Assembly (NCBI RefSeq): GCF_041053105.1
Contig: NZ_CP163444.1
Location: forward strand, 7,224,501-7,288,500
Length of the DNA stretch: 64,000 nt
Direction of reading: 5' to 3'
Source: Streptomyces sp. R44
GTDB lineage: Bacteria; Actinomycetota; Actinomycetes; Streptomycetales; Streptomycetaceae
Positions 1-9,588 of this stretch are shown piece by piece (positions within the stretch are counted from its first letter, which is position 1; each line of letters opens with the position of its first letter). The notes under the pieces were generated by a model, which saw only the letters and a program-made list of their open reading frames with translations, was not told the origin of the DNA and ran no database searches. Both the position numbers and the translations under genes were made by a program.

Positions 1-237
1 GTTGGAGAGGACCAGCGCGGGGTCGGACGGCAGGGAGCTGGGCGTGCGGACGACGGAGCCGGAACAGTTGCTGAGCGCGACCGTTCCCGCGAAGTCGACG
101 GCGGCCACGGCCTGTGGCTGCGCTGCGGCGACCGGTGCCTGGGCGACCGTCTCCCGGGGTGCGGAGGCCGCGGCCGGGACTGCCGCCGCTCCTGTCAGGA
201 GCAGGGCGAGCAGGGCGCCGGCGAGAGGCTTCTTCAT
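1..237 (-). CDS. Secreted trypsin-like serine protease, N-terminal part
   Basis: Only the first 79 codons lie in the window; the gene continues past base 1. The start is the ATG at 237-235, preceded on the minus strand by AGAGGGGA. The peptide begins MKKPLAGALLALLLTG and continues into an Ala/Pro-rich stretch, a typical secretion signal. The segment VALSNCSGSVVRTPS followed by PALVLSN looks like the entry into a chymotrypsin/trypsin fold, where VLSN normally leads into the GHC catalytic-His motif; that His is just outside the window, so the triad cannot be checked. Expected role is extracellular proteolysis. It is divergent from the isoprenoid operon. Confidence 0.7.
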   Translation of the reverse strand, partial: MKKPLAGALLALLLTGAAAVPAAASAPRETVAQAPVAAAQPQAVAAVDFAGTVALSNCSGSVVRTPSSLPSDPALVLSN

Positions 238-289
238 GTGGGGGTTCCCCTCTGAATGAACCGTTCGGATGGACCGTCGAAGGACGGTG

Positions 290-310
290 CAACCGAGAAT
301 CCTTCGGTTG
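290..310. promoter_or_regulatory. Inverted repeat in the divergent region 238-483
   Basis: CAACCGA (290-296) and TCGGTTG (304-310) form a perfect 7-bp dyad with a 7-nt spacer, about 55 bp upstream of the secreted-protease start. It could be an operator or a leader hairpin. No clear -35/-10 pair stands out in the rest of this 246-bp gap. Confidence 0.3.
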
Positions 311-483
311 TCATGTGCATTCTTGGAAGGGAGTCGTCCAAGTGGCAAGAGGGCGTGCGGGGTTGGGAGGGACGCGCGTGTCCACCCTTCCGCGAAATGA
401 TCACTCGTTCGTGAGTTCCGGCGTCGTCCCCGCACGTCCGGCGCGAGTCTGGAAGGAGTGACGTCGACGCTGTCGGGTGGGGA

Positions 484-768
484 GTGGACATGACGCGAGA
501 GACGGGATCCCGCGGGGGCCTGGACGAGCGGGCGGTGTTGGTGGCGGCGGGCCTCGCCGATCTGGCGGTGAGCACGCTGGGGTCGGGCCTCGGACTCGTA
601 CGGGGCCTGCTGAGGCGCTCGGACGCCGCCGAGGTGGCGGCCGAGGCGGAGCGGGACCTGGAGGCGCGCGGCCGGCTCGCACTCGACCGGTACCTCTCCC
701 CGCCCCCCGCCCACCTGGAGGTTCTCGCCCGGAACGTGCTGGCGCGACGGGCCGGCGACGGTGGCTGA
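484..768 (+). CDS. Small protein upstream of polyprenyl synthase, unknown function
   Basis: This 94-residue Ala/Leu/Arg-rich protein begins at GTG 484 (an in-frame ATG at 490 is an alternative) behind a GGGTGGGGAG-type ribosome site. The segment LVAAGLADLAVSTLGSGLG (about residues 19-37) may form an amphipathic or short membrane helix; the rest is charged and helical, with no catalytic motif. Its 3' end overlaps the polyprenyl synthase start by 8 nt, which implies translational coupling. That arrangement suggests an accessory or membrane-tethering role for the synthase. I do not recognise the family. Confidence 0.6.
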   Translation: MDMTRETGSRGGLDERAVLVAAGLADLAVSTLGSGLGLVRGLLRRSDAAEVAAEAERDLEARGRLALDRYLSPPPAHLEVLARNVLARRAGDGG

Positions 769-1813
769 GCGGTGGGAGTCGGCCGCGTTCAAGACGCGCG
801 TCGACGACGTGCTCCGGAGCTACGTCGCGGGGGAGGCCGCCGAACTCACCGCGGTCGACCCGGCGCTGGGCCCGGTGGCCCAGCAGCTGGAGTCGACCGT
901 CGCCGACGGCAAGCGGCTGCGGGCGGCGTTCTGCTACTGGGGCTGGCGCGCGGTCGGACAGCCCGACAGCGACGCCCTCGTGCGGGCGGCGTCCGCCATG
1001 GAACTCGTGCACGCGGCCGCCGTCGTGCACGACGACCTGATCGACGACAGCCCCCTGCGCCACGGCCGGCCCACCGCACACCTGGCCCTGCGCGCCGCCG
1101 TGGAACACCACCCGCGGCCCGCCGCTGGAGCCCGCTCGCTCGCGATGCTCCTCGGCGACCTGCTCATGTCGCTCGCCGGGCAGCTCTTCGTCACCAGCGG
1201 CCTGCCCGCCGCCTACCTCGGCCGGGCCCGCCCGCTCTGGGCGTCCCTCGCACGCGACCTCGTCGCCGGTGAGTGCCTGGAGATCCTGCGCACCGGCGCC
1301 GCCCCGGACACGACGGCCTCGCTGAAGGTGATCCGCTACAAGACCGCCAAGTACACCGTCGAGCAGCCGCTGCTGATCGGCGGCGCCCTGGCCGGGGCGG
1401 GCGGACGGCTGCGCGAGGGCTACTCCGCGTACGGGGTGCCGCTGGGCGAGGCGTTCCAGCTGAGGGACGACCTGCTGGGCCTCTTCGGCGACCCGGAGAC
1501 CACCGGCAAGGCCGGCGCAGACGACGTCCGCGGCAACCGGCCCACGACCCTGCTCGCCGAGACCTGGCGGCTCGCCGGCGAGGAGGAGCGCGGGCGGCTG
1601 CGCGAGCTGCTCGCCCGGCGCGAGCCCGACGGGGACGCCCTGGAGGCCGTACGCGAGGTGATGCGGCGTCTGGAAGCGCCCGAGCGTGTCGAGGTCATGA
1701 TCACCGAGCGGGTCGGGGACGCCCTCCGCGCCCTCGACGAGCTGAACCTGCCCGCCGCCCCCGCCGCCGCGCTCACCGCCCTGGCGCACTCGGCCGCCGT
1801 CCGCCGTTCCTGA
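761..1813 (+). CDS. Polyprenyl diphosphate synthase (trans-isoprenyl synthase family)
   Basis: The 350-residue product should condense isopentenyl diphosphate onto allylic diphosphates. The first aspartate-rich motif is VVHDDLIDDS (about residues 88-97), with the downstream Arg in LRHGRPTAH. The second is FQLRDDLLGLFGDP (about 232-245). A KTAKYT-type Lys segment lies between them. Chain length cannot be predicted from sight. The GTG start at 761 overlaps the upstream small gene, and the next gene starts 22 nt downstream, so the three probably form one transcript. Pairing with a rubber-oxygenase-like protein points to synthesis and cleavage or oxidation of a linear isoprenoid, though that link is inference. 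Confidence 0.88.
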   Translation: MAERWESAAFKTRVDDVLRSYVAGEAAELTAVDPALGPVAQQLESTVADGKRLRAAFCYWGWRAVGQPDSDALVRAASAMELVHAAAVVHDDLIDDSPLRHGRPTAHLALRAAVEHHPRPAAGARSLAMLLGDLLMSLAGQLFVTSGLPAAYLGRARPLWASLARDLVAGECLEILRTGAAPDTTASLKVIRYKTAKYTVEQPLLIGGALAGAGGRLREGYSAYGVPLGEAFQLRDDLLGLFGDPETTGKAGADDVRGNRPTTLLAETWRLAGEEERGRLRELLARREPDGDALEAVREVMRRLEAPERVEVMITERVGDALRALDELNLPAAPAAALTALAHSAAVRRS

Positions 1814-1835
1814 CGCAGAACAAGGAGCCCTGCCC

Positions 1836-2999
1836 ATGAGCATCACCGAGGCGTCGATGGACGCCCTGCGGCGGAGCGGCGACGAACTCGCCGACGCCAC
1901 GGTCGCCACCCTCTTCGAACGCGGGGAGGTCGGCACCTTCAACACCCTCATGCGGTACGTGTCCACCGCGGGATCCCCGCTGCCGGACGGGCTGCCCGAG
2001 GTCGCCCGGGAGTACCTCCACGCCACCAGTGCCCCGCCGTCCTGGGTGGACTGGGCGGAGATGGAGAAGGCCCGGCTGTTCTTCATCGACAACAACGTGC
2101 ACATCTCCACCGCGCTGTCCTTCGCCTCCATGCCCGCCTGCTACCTGGTCCCGCACGTGGCGAAGCTGCTGTCGGCGACGCACGGTCTGAAGTACCCCTC
2201 GAAGCGGATGGCGGAGACCGGACAGTTCACCGTCCACCTCATGCAGCCCGACGCCTTCGAGGCGGGCAGCCGCTTCATCCCCGCCGCGCAGAAGGTCCGC
2301 CTGCTGCACGCCTCCATCCGGCACCACCTCAGGCGCGAGAACCGCTGGGACGTCGAGGCCCTGGGGGTGCCGATCTGCCAGGAGGACATGATCGGCGGGC
2401 AGATGTTCTTCTCGATGCTGGTCCTCGACAGCCTGCACCGCCTCGGCATCCACATGTCCGCCGAGGGAGCCGACGCCTACTCCTACGCCTGGCGCGTGGT
2501 TGGCGCGATGCTGGGCGTCGACCAGGAGGCCGTGCCCAAGACGCTCGACGAGGCCCGTCGCTTCCTCGACCTGTACATGATCCGCCACATGGGGCCGTCC
2601 CCCGAGGGCGTCCATCTGACCCGGCAGCTGATCGACCTCTACGAGGAGGTCGTGCCCGGCACCTTCTTCGACCCGATCGTCTCCGCCCTCATCCGCTACC
2701 TGGTCGGCGACACCTGCGGGGACTGGCTCGACGTGCCCCGCACCCCCTGGGACACCGTCGTGAAGTCCGTCCCCCATCTCCTCGGCGTCCTGGAGACCAT
2801 CGAGGACCGCTCCCCGCTCGGCGCCTGGGCCCTGGACCGGCTCGGCCACCTCACCACCGTCCTCGAACTGTCCTCCCTCACCCGCGGCCGCGTCATGCAC
2901 TACGCCATCCCCGAACACCTCAGGAAGGACTACGGCCTGCCGTCGGGACCGCCCCGCACCCGCCGCTGGAGCCCGCCGGCCTCGACGGTCTCCCCGTGA
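1836..2999 (+). CDS. DUF2236 / MpaB-Lcp-like oxygenase family protein
   Basis: A 387-residue protein starting at ATG 1836 after AAGGAG. It belongs by overall pattern to the DUF2236 superfamily, which includes latex-clearing proteins (b-type heme rubber oxygenases) and MpaB. Family-like features are the N-terminal ALRRSGDELADATVA segment, the central KVRLLHASIRHHLRRE helix (about residues 150-166), whose His/Arg residues sit where heme ligands occur in Lcp, and a following PICQEDMIGG. There is no twin-arginine or Sec leader, unlike secreted Lcp, so a cytoplasmic or membrane-associated role on a polyprenyl product is more likely than rubber degradation. Co-transcription with a polyprenyl synthase supports this reading. 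Confidence 0.75.
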   Translation: MSITEASMDALRRSGDELADATVATLFERGEVGTFNTLMRYVSTAGSPLPDGLPEVAREYLHATSAPPSWVDWAEMEKARLFFIDNNVHISTALSFASMPACYLVPHVAKLLSATHGLKYPSKRMAETGQFTVHLMQPDAFEAGSRFIPAAQKVRLLHASIRHHLRRENRWDVEALGVPICQEDMIGGQMFFSMLVLDSLHRLGIHMSAEGADAYSYAWRVVGAMLGVDQEAVPKTLDEARRFLDLYMIRHMGPSPEGVHLTRQLIDLYEEVVPGTFFDPIVSALIRYLVGDTCGDWLDVPRTPWDTVVKSVPHLLGVLETIEDRSPLGAWALDRLGHLTTVLELSSLTRGRVMHYAIPEHLRKDYGLPSGPPRTRRWSPPASTVSP

Positions 3000-3034
3000 T
3001 GCGCCCGGCACCCCGCTGACCACCGGAAACGCGG

Positions 3035-3064
3035 GTGAAGAGCACTCCGGAAGCCTGGTAGATT
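3035..3064 (+). promoter_or_regulatory. Possible promoter of tRNA-Leu
   Basis: GTGAAG (3035-3040) and TAGATT (3059-3064), 18 nt apart, resemble -35 and -10 elements and lie 44 nt before the mature tRNA. The -35 match is weak. Confidence 0.35.
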
Positions 3065-3107
3065 GTTCTCTGTCGCCGCGGGGGAAACCCCAAACGACAA
3101 TCACCCG

Positions 3108-3192
3108 GTCCGGGTGGCGGAATGGCAGACGCGCTAGCTTGAGGTGCTAGTGCCCTTTATCGGGCGTGGGGGTTCAAGTCCCCCCTCGGACA
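3108..3192 (+). tRNA. tRNA-Leu (anticodon GAG)
   Basis: Acceptor stem GTCCGGG (3108-3114) pairs with CTCGGAC (3185-3191), with discriminator A at 3192. The anticodon stem CTAGC/GCTAG encloses TTGAGGT, giving anticodon GAG for CUC/CUU codons. The long variable arm (GTGCCCTTTATCGGGC) is typical of leucine tRNAs, and the T-loop TTCAAGT is present. CCA is not encoded. A strong hairpin follows 10 nt downstream. Confidence 0.96.
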
Positions 3193-3201
3193 CAGGAAAC
3201 G

Positions 3202-3242
3202 CACCATGTGGTGGTCGGGATCATCCCGGCCACCACATGGTG
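3202..3242 (+). terminator. Strong hairpin after tRNA-Leu
   Basis: Two 20-nt arms (3202-3221 and 3223-3242) are reverse complements apart from one G-T wobble, followed by a short T-run at 3242-3245. It is the likely tRNA terminator. It also contains the upstream ATG candidate (3237) of the next gene, which argues against that start. Confidence 0.75.
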
Positions 3243-3275
3243 TTTCCGTGTGTCGTCACGGGGAACGGGGGGCCG

Positions 3276-3785
3276 ATGATTCCGGGGGATCCGCGTCGTA
3301 CGGCGGTCGGAGTCCTGCTGCTGGTCGCGCTCGTCGGCGGGTGCGCCGGAGCCGCCGAGCCGCCGAGCCGCACGGCCTCGCAACAGCCGCCGGAGGTGAA
3401 GGTCGAGCGGGACCGGAAGCCGGTGGAGGAGCGGTTCCCGCAGTTCGGGAACTTCACCGGCGTCGAATGGGCGGCGGTCCCCCTCGGAACGGCGGATTCC
3501 CGGGTTCCCGGGCCCACCGACATCCGGATCTCCGGGGTGGCGACCCTCGCGAAGGCGGACGTCCAGCGGCTCCTGAAGGAGTACGACTGGGTGGCCGCCG
3601 AGGTGCCGCCGGACGTCCTCGGCGGTATCGCGCCCAAGGTGCCGAAGGGCGCGGAATGGCGGACGAGCGAGGAGTTCACCTCCGAGGTCACCCGGAACGT
3701 CTACACCGGCTCGTTCCATCTGGATCCCCGGGCCGGAGTCATGGTCTTCGACGCCGTCAATCCGTCGCCGGCGAAAGGCTCTTGA
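3276..3785 (+). CDS. Putative lipoprotein of unknown function
   Basis: Starting at ATG 3276 after GGGAACGGGG, the product has 169 residues. The leader MIPGDPRRTAVGVLLLVALV runs into GGC, a good lipobox with Cys at about residue 22. The mature part is short and hydrophilic with no recognised domain; KADVQRLLKEYDW and DPRAGVMVFDAVNPS suggest a small soluble extracytoplasmic domain. An upstream in-frame ATG at 3237 lies in the tRNA terminator hairpin and was not used. No operon partner: the ABC exporter follows after 90 bp. Confidence 0.65.
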   Translation: MIPGDPRRTAVGVLLLVALVGGCAGAAEPPSRTASQQPPEVKVERDRKPVEERFPQFGNFTGVEWAAVPLGTADSRVPGPTDIRISGVATLAKADVQRLLKEYDWVAAEVPPDVLGGIAPKVPKGAEWRTSEEFTSEVTRNVYTGSFHLDPRAGVMVFDAVNPSPAKGS

Positions 3786-3875
3786 CCGGCCCCGGGCGAA
3801 AATGCTTGGACCCCGGAAGCACCGGCGCGGCAGACTCCTTTTGGTCACCTTCGGTACGACTGCACAGGGTTGGTC

Positions 3876-5693
3876 ATGGGATCACCTGAATCGCGCGAAG
3901 GTTTGCCGAACAAAGGTTCGGTACTCCTCGCCGTCCGCTTCTACGCACGAGAACTGGTCCGCCTCCGATGGCTGGCCGCTCCCGCCCTGCTCCTGCCGGC
4001 GCTCGGCAACATCGGCGTCCACTACATCGCCCCGCTCGTCGTCGCCAAGCTCGTCGGCCGCATCGCCGGCGACGGCACCGGCACGGGGCTCGACGCACTG
4101 CTTCCGTACGTCCTCGTCTTCGCCGGGGTCCTGCTGCTCGCGGAGGCCCTGACGCGCCTCGGGCTGCACTGCCTCAACCGCGTCGACGCCCGCGGCATCG
4201 AGAACCTGTACGTCATCGGCATGGACGAACTCTTCGCCAAGGACGCGGCGTTCTTCCACGACAACTTCGCCGGCTCGCTCACCAAACGCGTCCTCGGTTT
4301 CGCCTCCCGCTTCGAGGAGTGCGTCGACACCCTGACCTTCTCCGTCATGGGCAACTTCGTCCCGCTGCTCTTCGCCTCGGTGGTGCTCTGGCAGTACGAC
4401 CCGCTGCTCGTCGTCGGACTCCTGCTCCTCATCGCCGTCACCGGCGTGGGCGTCGTCCCGCTGATCCGCCGCCGGCAGGCGCTCGTCGCCCAGCGCGAAC
4501 GGGCGATCGCCCGGGTCTCCGGCCACGTCGCCGACAGCCTCACCAACATGGACACCGTCCGCTCCTTCGGCGCCGAGAAGCGCGAGGCCGCCGAACACCG
4601 CTCCCGCGTCGCGGAGTCGCGGAAGCTCACCCTGCGCTCCTGGGACTACGGCAACCTGCGCATCGACACGCTCATCGCCCCGATGTCCATCCTGACGAAC
4701 GTCCTGGGACTCGTCCTCGCCGTCGCCCTCGGCGGGGGAGAGCACGGCGTGGAGGCCGTCATCGTCGCCTTCACCTACTACGCCAACGCGACCCGGATCA
4801 TGTTCGAGTTCAACCAGATCTACCGGCGCCTGGAGAGCTCGATGACGGAGGCCGCGCAGTTCACGGAACTCCTCCTCGAAGGGCCGACCGTCCTCGACCC
4901 CGAATCCCCGGAACCCCTCAGGCCCGAGGACGCCCGGGTGCGGTTCGAGAAGGTGAGCTTCGCCCACGCGGGCGCGAAGCCGCTCTTCGAGGACCTCGAC
5001 CTGGACGTGCCCAGCGGCGCGAAGATCGGATTCGTGGGCCGGTCCGGCGGCGGCAAGACCACGCTCACCCGGCTGCTCCTCCGGATGACCGACATCGACG
5101 GTGGCCGGATCACCATCGGCGGCCAGGACATCAGCAGGCTCCGGCAGACCGAACTGCGCAGCATGATCGCGTACGTGCCGCAGGACCCCGCCATGTTCCA
5201 CCGCACCCTCCGGGAGAACATCGCCTTCGCCCGGCCGGACGCCACCGACGCCGAGATCCGGCGCGCGGCCGAGGCGGCACACGTCACCGAGTTCGCGGAC
5301 GCGCTCCCCGAAGGCTTCGACACCATGGTCGGCGAGCGCGGTGTGAAGCTGTCCGGCGGCCAGCGCCAGCGGGTCGCCCTCGCCCGGGCGATCCTGCGCG
5401 ACGCGCCGATCCTCCTCCTCGACGAGGCGACCAGCGCCCTGGACTCCGAGAGCGAGGTCCTCGTCCAGGACGCGCTGTGGAGGCTCATGGACGGACGGAC
5501 CGCGCTCGTGGTGGCCCACCGGCTGTCCACGGTGGCCACGATGGACCGGCTCGTCGTCCTCGACCGCGGACGGATCGTCGAGCAGGGCACCCACCAGGAG
5601 CTGCTCACCGCCGAGGGCGCGTACGCGAGGCTGTGGCAGCACCAGTCGGGCGGCTTCCTCGACGACAGCCCGGCGGGGGCGGTCGTGCTCTGA
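3876..5693 (+). CDS. ABC exporter half-transporter, fused permease-ATPase
   Basis: The product has about 605 residues. The N-terminal half (residues 20-320) is a six-helix exporter membrane domain. The C-terminal half is the ATPase: Walker A GRSGGGKTT (about 387-395), Q-loop VPQDPAMF, signature LSGGQRQR (about 491), Walker B ILLLDEATSALD (about 511) and H-loop VAHRLST. Such half-transporters dimerise to export lipids, peptides or drugs; the substrate is not deducible. ATG 3876 was chosen over a TTG six bases upstream. It stands alone, with no regulator or substrate gene adjacent. Confidence 0.9.
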   Translation: MGSPESREGLPNKGSVLLAVRFYARELVRLRWLAAPALLLPALGNIGVHYIAPLVVAKLVGRIAGDGTGTGLDALLPYVLVFAGVLLLAEALTRLGLHCLNRVDARGIENLYVIGMDELFAKDAAFFHDNFAGSLTKRVLGFASRFEECVDTLTFSVMGNFVPLLFASVVLWQYDPLLVVGLLLLIAVTGVGVVPLIRRRQALVAQRERAIARVSGHVADSLTNMDTVRSFGAEKREAAEHRSRVAESRKLTLRSWDYGNLRIDTLIAPMSILTNVLGLVLAVALGGGEHGVEAVIVAFTYYANATRIMFEFNQIYRRLESSMTEAAQFTELLLEGPTVLDPESPEPLRPEDARVRFEKVSFAHAGAKPLFEDLDLDVPSGAKIGFVGRSGGGKTTLTRLLLRMTDIDGGRITIGGQDISRLRQTELRSMIAYVPQDPAMFHRTLRENIAFARPDATDAEIRRAAEAAHVTEFADALPEGFDTMVGERGVKLSGGQRQRVALARAILRDAPILLLDEATSALDSESEVLVQDALWRLMDGRTALVVAHRLSTVATMDRLVVLDRGRIVEQGTHQELLTAEGAYARLWQHQSGGFLDDSPAGAVVL

Positions 5694-5807
5694 CGGAGGA
5701 CCTCGCGGGAGCCGGTGTGCAGGCCCCCGCGGGGGTCGGTGCGCGCCGCCCCCGCGGGGTTGTCCACAGGTTGTCGCGGGCGGGGCCGGGGTGTCGGTGC
5801 GGGCGGC

Positions 5808-5819
5808 TAGGCTTCAGAA

Positions 5820-5820
<1 letters not shown>
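5808..5820 (+). promoter_or_regulatory. Possible -10 element for a leaderless recQ transcript
   Basis: TAGGCT (5808-5813) ends 6 nt before the recQ ATG (5820), the spacing expected when transcription begins at the start codon. There is no ribosome site upstream of the ATG. No convincing -35 was found. Confidence 0.4.
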
Positions 5821-7868
<2,048 letters not shown>

Positions 7869-7887
7869 CCCGGGGCACCCCGCTGTG

Positions 7888-7925
7888 ACGGAGGCCGTGA
7901 CGGAGAGATCCGGCACGGCCTCCGT
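7888..7925 (+). terminator. Terminator of recQ
   Basis: A perfect 12-bp stem, ACGGAGGCCGTG (7888-7899) with CACGGCCTCCGT (7914-7925), and a 14-nt loop, lie 20 nt after the recQ stop. There is no long T-tract, as is usual in Streptomyces. Confidence 0.75.
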
Positions 7926-8039
7926 TCCTGTCTCCACGGGCTCCGGAGGTGGCTCTGACCTGCTGTGACGGCCGGGTATCCTGCTCTCCGTCCGATCCAA
8001 GCCCCCACCGGGCCCGGTCATGTGAGGATCCCTCAGTCG

Positions 8040-9005
8040 ATGGCGAGTGACAGCCACAGAACCCTGCGGACAGGCGCGGCCCTCGCCGTCACCGCCCTCG
8101 CCCTGACCGGGTGTTCGACCGGGAAGCCGACGGGGATCGCCGGGCCGACGCCCGCTGCCGCCGTCGCCCCGCGCTCCGCCGCCGACGCCTCGGCCTGGAC
8201 GCTGCCCATGCAGGCGTACCACCCGACGACCGAGCAGTCCCGGACCCTCGCCCGCGCGGAGCGGAAGCTGGTCGGCCAGTGCCTCCAGGGGTTCGGGATA
8301 GCCTGGAAGCCGGCCCCGGAGCTGCCCGCGATCGGCCCGAGGAACATGCTCGACTGGCGGTACGGCATCCACGACGCCGGGATGTCCGCGAAGTTCGGCT
8401 ACCAGGTGGACCCGGCCCAACAGGCCCGGTACGACGCGGCGTTGCGCGAAGCCGACGCCCGGCCGCAGCTCTCCGCCGATGCCCAGGTGGTCCTGGGCGG
8501 CACCGACCTGCCCGCCGAACTCCTGCAGAACGCCGGCCCCGAGGCCCGGCGCGGTTTCTACGGCGGGCGGAAGATACCGGAGGGCGGCTGCTTCGGCGAG
8601 GCCCGCCGGACCCTGGGCGGTTCGGCCCAGGGCGCCTCCCCGCTGGTGCAGCGGCTCACGAACGAGTCGTACCCCGCGTCCATGGCGGACCCGCTGGTGA
8701 AAGCGGTGTTCGGACGCTGGTCCGCCTGTATGAAGGCCAAGGGCTTCACGTACCCGGCTCCCATGGCCGCCAACGACGACCCCCGCTTCCGGCCGAGCCC
8801 CGGGGGTGCGTCCCGCGCCGAGATCGACACGGCGCTCGCCGACATCGACTGCCGGGCCACGCACCGGGTCGCGGAGACCTGGCACGAAGCGGAGACCCGG
8901 ATCCAGCGCGCCGCGATCGCGCGCGACGCCACGGTGCTCGCGGCGGACCGCCGCGCCCTCGACACCAGCCTGCGCAAGGCGGCGGACGTCCTCGCCCGCC
9001 CCTGA
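8040..9005 (+). CDS. Putative lipoprotein of unknown function
   Basis: The ATG at 8040 gives 321 residues. The leader TGAALAVTALALTGCSTGKP carries a lipobox (LALTGC), so the product is probably anchored on the outer face of the membrane. The mature region has several Cys (GQCLQGFGI, GGCFGEARR, WSACMKAKG, IDCRATH) that could form disulfides, and a helical C-terminus. GTG 8022 is an in-frame alternative with a poorer ribosome site. I do not recognise a functional domain. The neighbouring downstream gene is also secreted, but they are 69 bp apart and need not be an operon. Confidence 0.65.
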   Translation: MASDSHRTLRTGAALAVTALALTGCSTGKPTGIAGPTPAAAVAPRSAADASAWTLPMQAYHPTTEQSRTLARAERKLVGQCLQGFGIAWKPAPELPAIGPRNMLDWRYGIHDAGMSAKFGYQVDPAQQARYDAALREADARPQLSADAQVVLGGTDLPAELLQNAGPEARRGFYGGRKIPEGGCFGEARRTLGGSAQGASPLVQRLTNESYPASMADPLVKAVFGRWSACMKAKGFTYPAPMAANDDPRFRPSPGGASRAEIDTALADIDCRATHRVAETWHEAETRIQRAAIARDATVLAADRRALDTSLRKAADVLARP

Positions 9006-9074
9006 CCCTCAGACCTTCTGTCCCTTTTTGTTGCTGTTTCTGCTTCTGTTTCGACGATCACTGTGGAGACCCTT

Positions 9075-9584
9075 GTGAAGACCTCGACCACCGCACGCCG
9101 CGGCCGCCTGCGCACCGCCTTCGTCGCCGCCGCGATGGGCGCCTCCGTCCTCTCCGGCACGGGCATGGCCCACGCGGAGGGCGACCCCACCGCGTACATC
9201 ACCAGCGACGAGGACACCATCATGTCGAGCCAGAAGTGCGCCGGCTCGTCGGAGGAGTTCCGCTTCCGTCTCTACTACAGCCCCAACTACTCGGGTGCCT
9301 GGGTCAACATCGGCCACAACATCTACGACATGCTGGCCCTCAAGATGCCGTACACCACGGCCATGCCGCTCCGCTTCTGCGCCAACACCGGCTCGGGCAG
9401 CGGCCAGGTCGCCGGCAACAACGCGGCCTCCGCCTACAACTGGTACGACGGCTACTCCGCCAACGTGTACTACAGCGCCGGCTACAAGGGCGCCTACGAC
9501 CACGTCGGCAGCCGGTCCGGCGTCTCCACGCTGGTGAACACCCGGAACGACAACCGCTCCATCAACTTCAGCGTCTCCTGGTAG
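9075..9584 (+). CDS. Small secreted protein, peptidase-inhibitor-I36-like
   Basis: A 169-residue product from GTG 9075, with GGAG 7 nt upstream. The N-terminus MKTSTTARRGRLRTAFVAAA leads into a cleavable signal (about residues 1-36, ending AHA). The mature domain is rich in Tyr, Asn, Gly and Ser. Two Cys (in SSQKCAGS and RFCANT) could form a disulfide. The pattern FRLYYSPNYSGAWVNIGHNI resembles the beta-gamma-crystallin-like folds annotated in Streptomyces as inhibitor family I36. This assignment is by eye only. The gene is convergent with the DUF3533 gene, with a 4-nt gap. Confidence 0.6.
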   Translation: MKTSTTARRGRLRTAFVAAAMGASVLSGTGMAHAEGDPTAYITSDEDTIMSSQKCAGSSEEFRFRLYYSPNYSGAWVNIGHNIYDMLALKMPYTTAMPLRFCANTGSGSGQVAGNNAASAYNWYDGYSANVYYSAGYKGAYDHVGSRSGVSTLVNTRNDNRSINFSVSW

Positions 9585-9588
9585 TCGC

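Noticed and set aside
401..2131. Long open frame antisense to the polyprenyl synthase operon
   Set aside because: It has no recognisable domain and is typical of the antisense open frames that high third-position GC creates opposite real genes.
3237..3275. Upstream ATG start for the lipoprotein gene
   Set aside because: It lies inside the tRNA-Leu terminator hairpin and would add residues before a well-formed lipoprotein signal.
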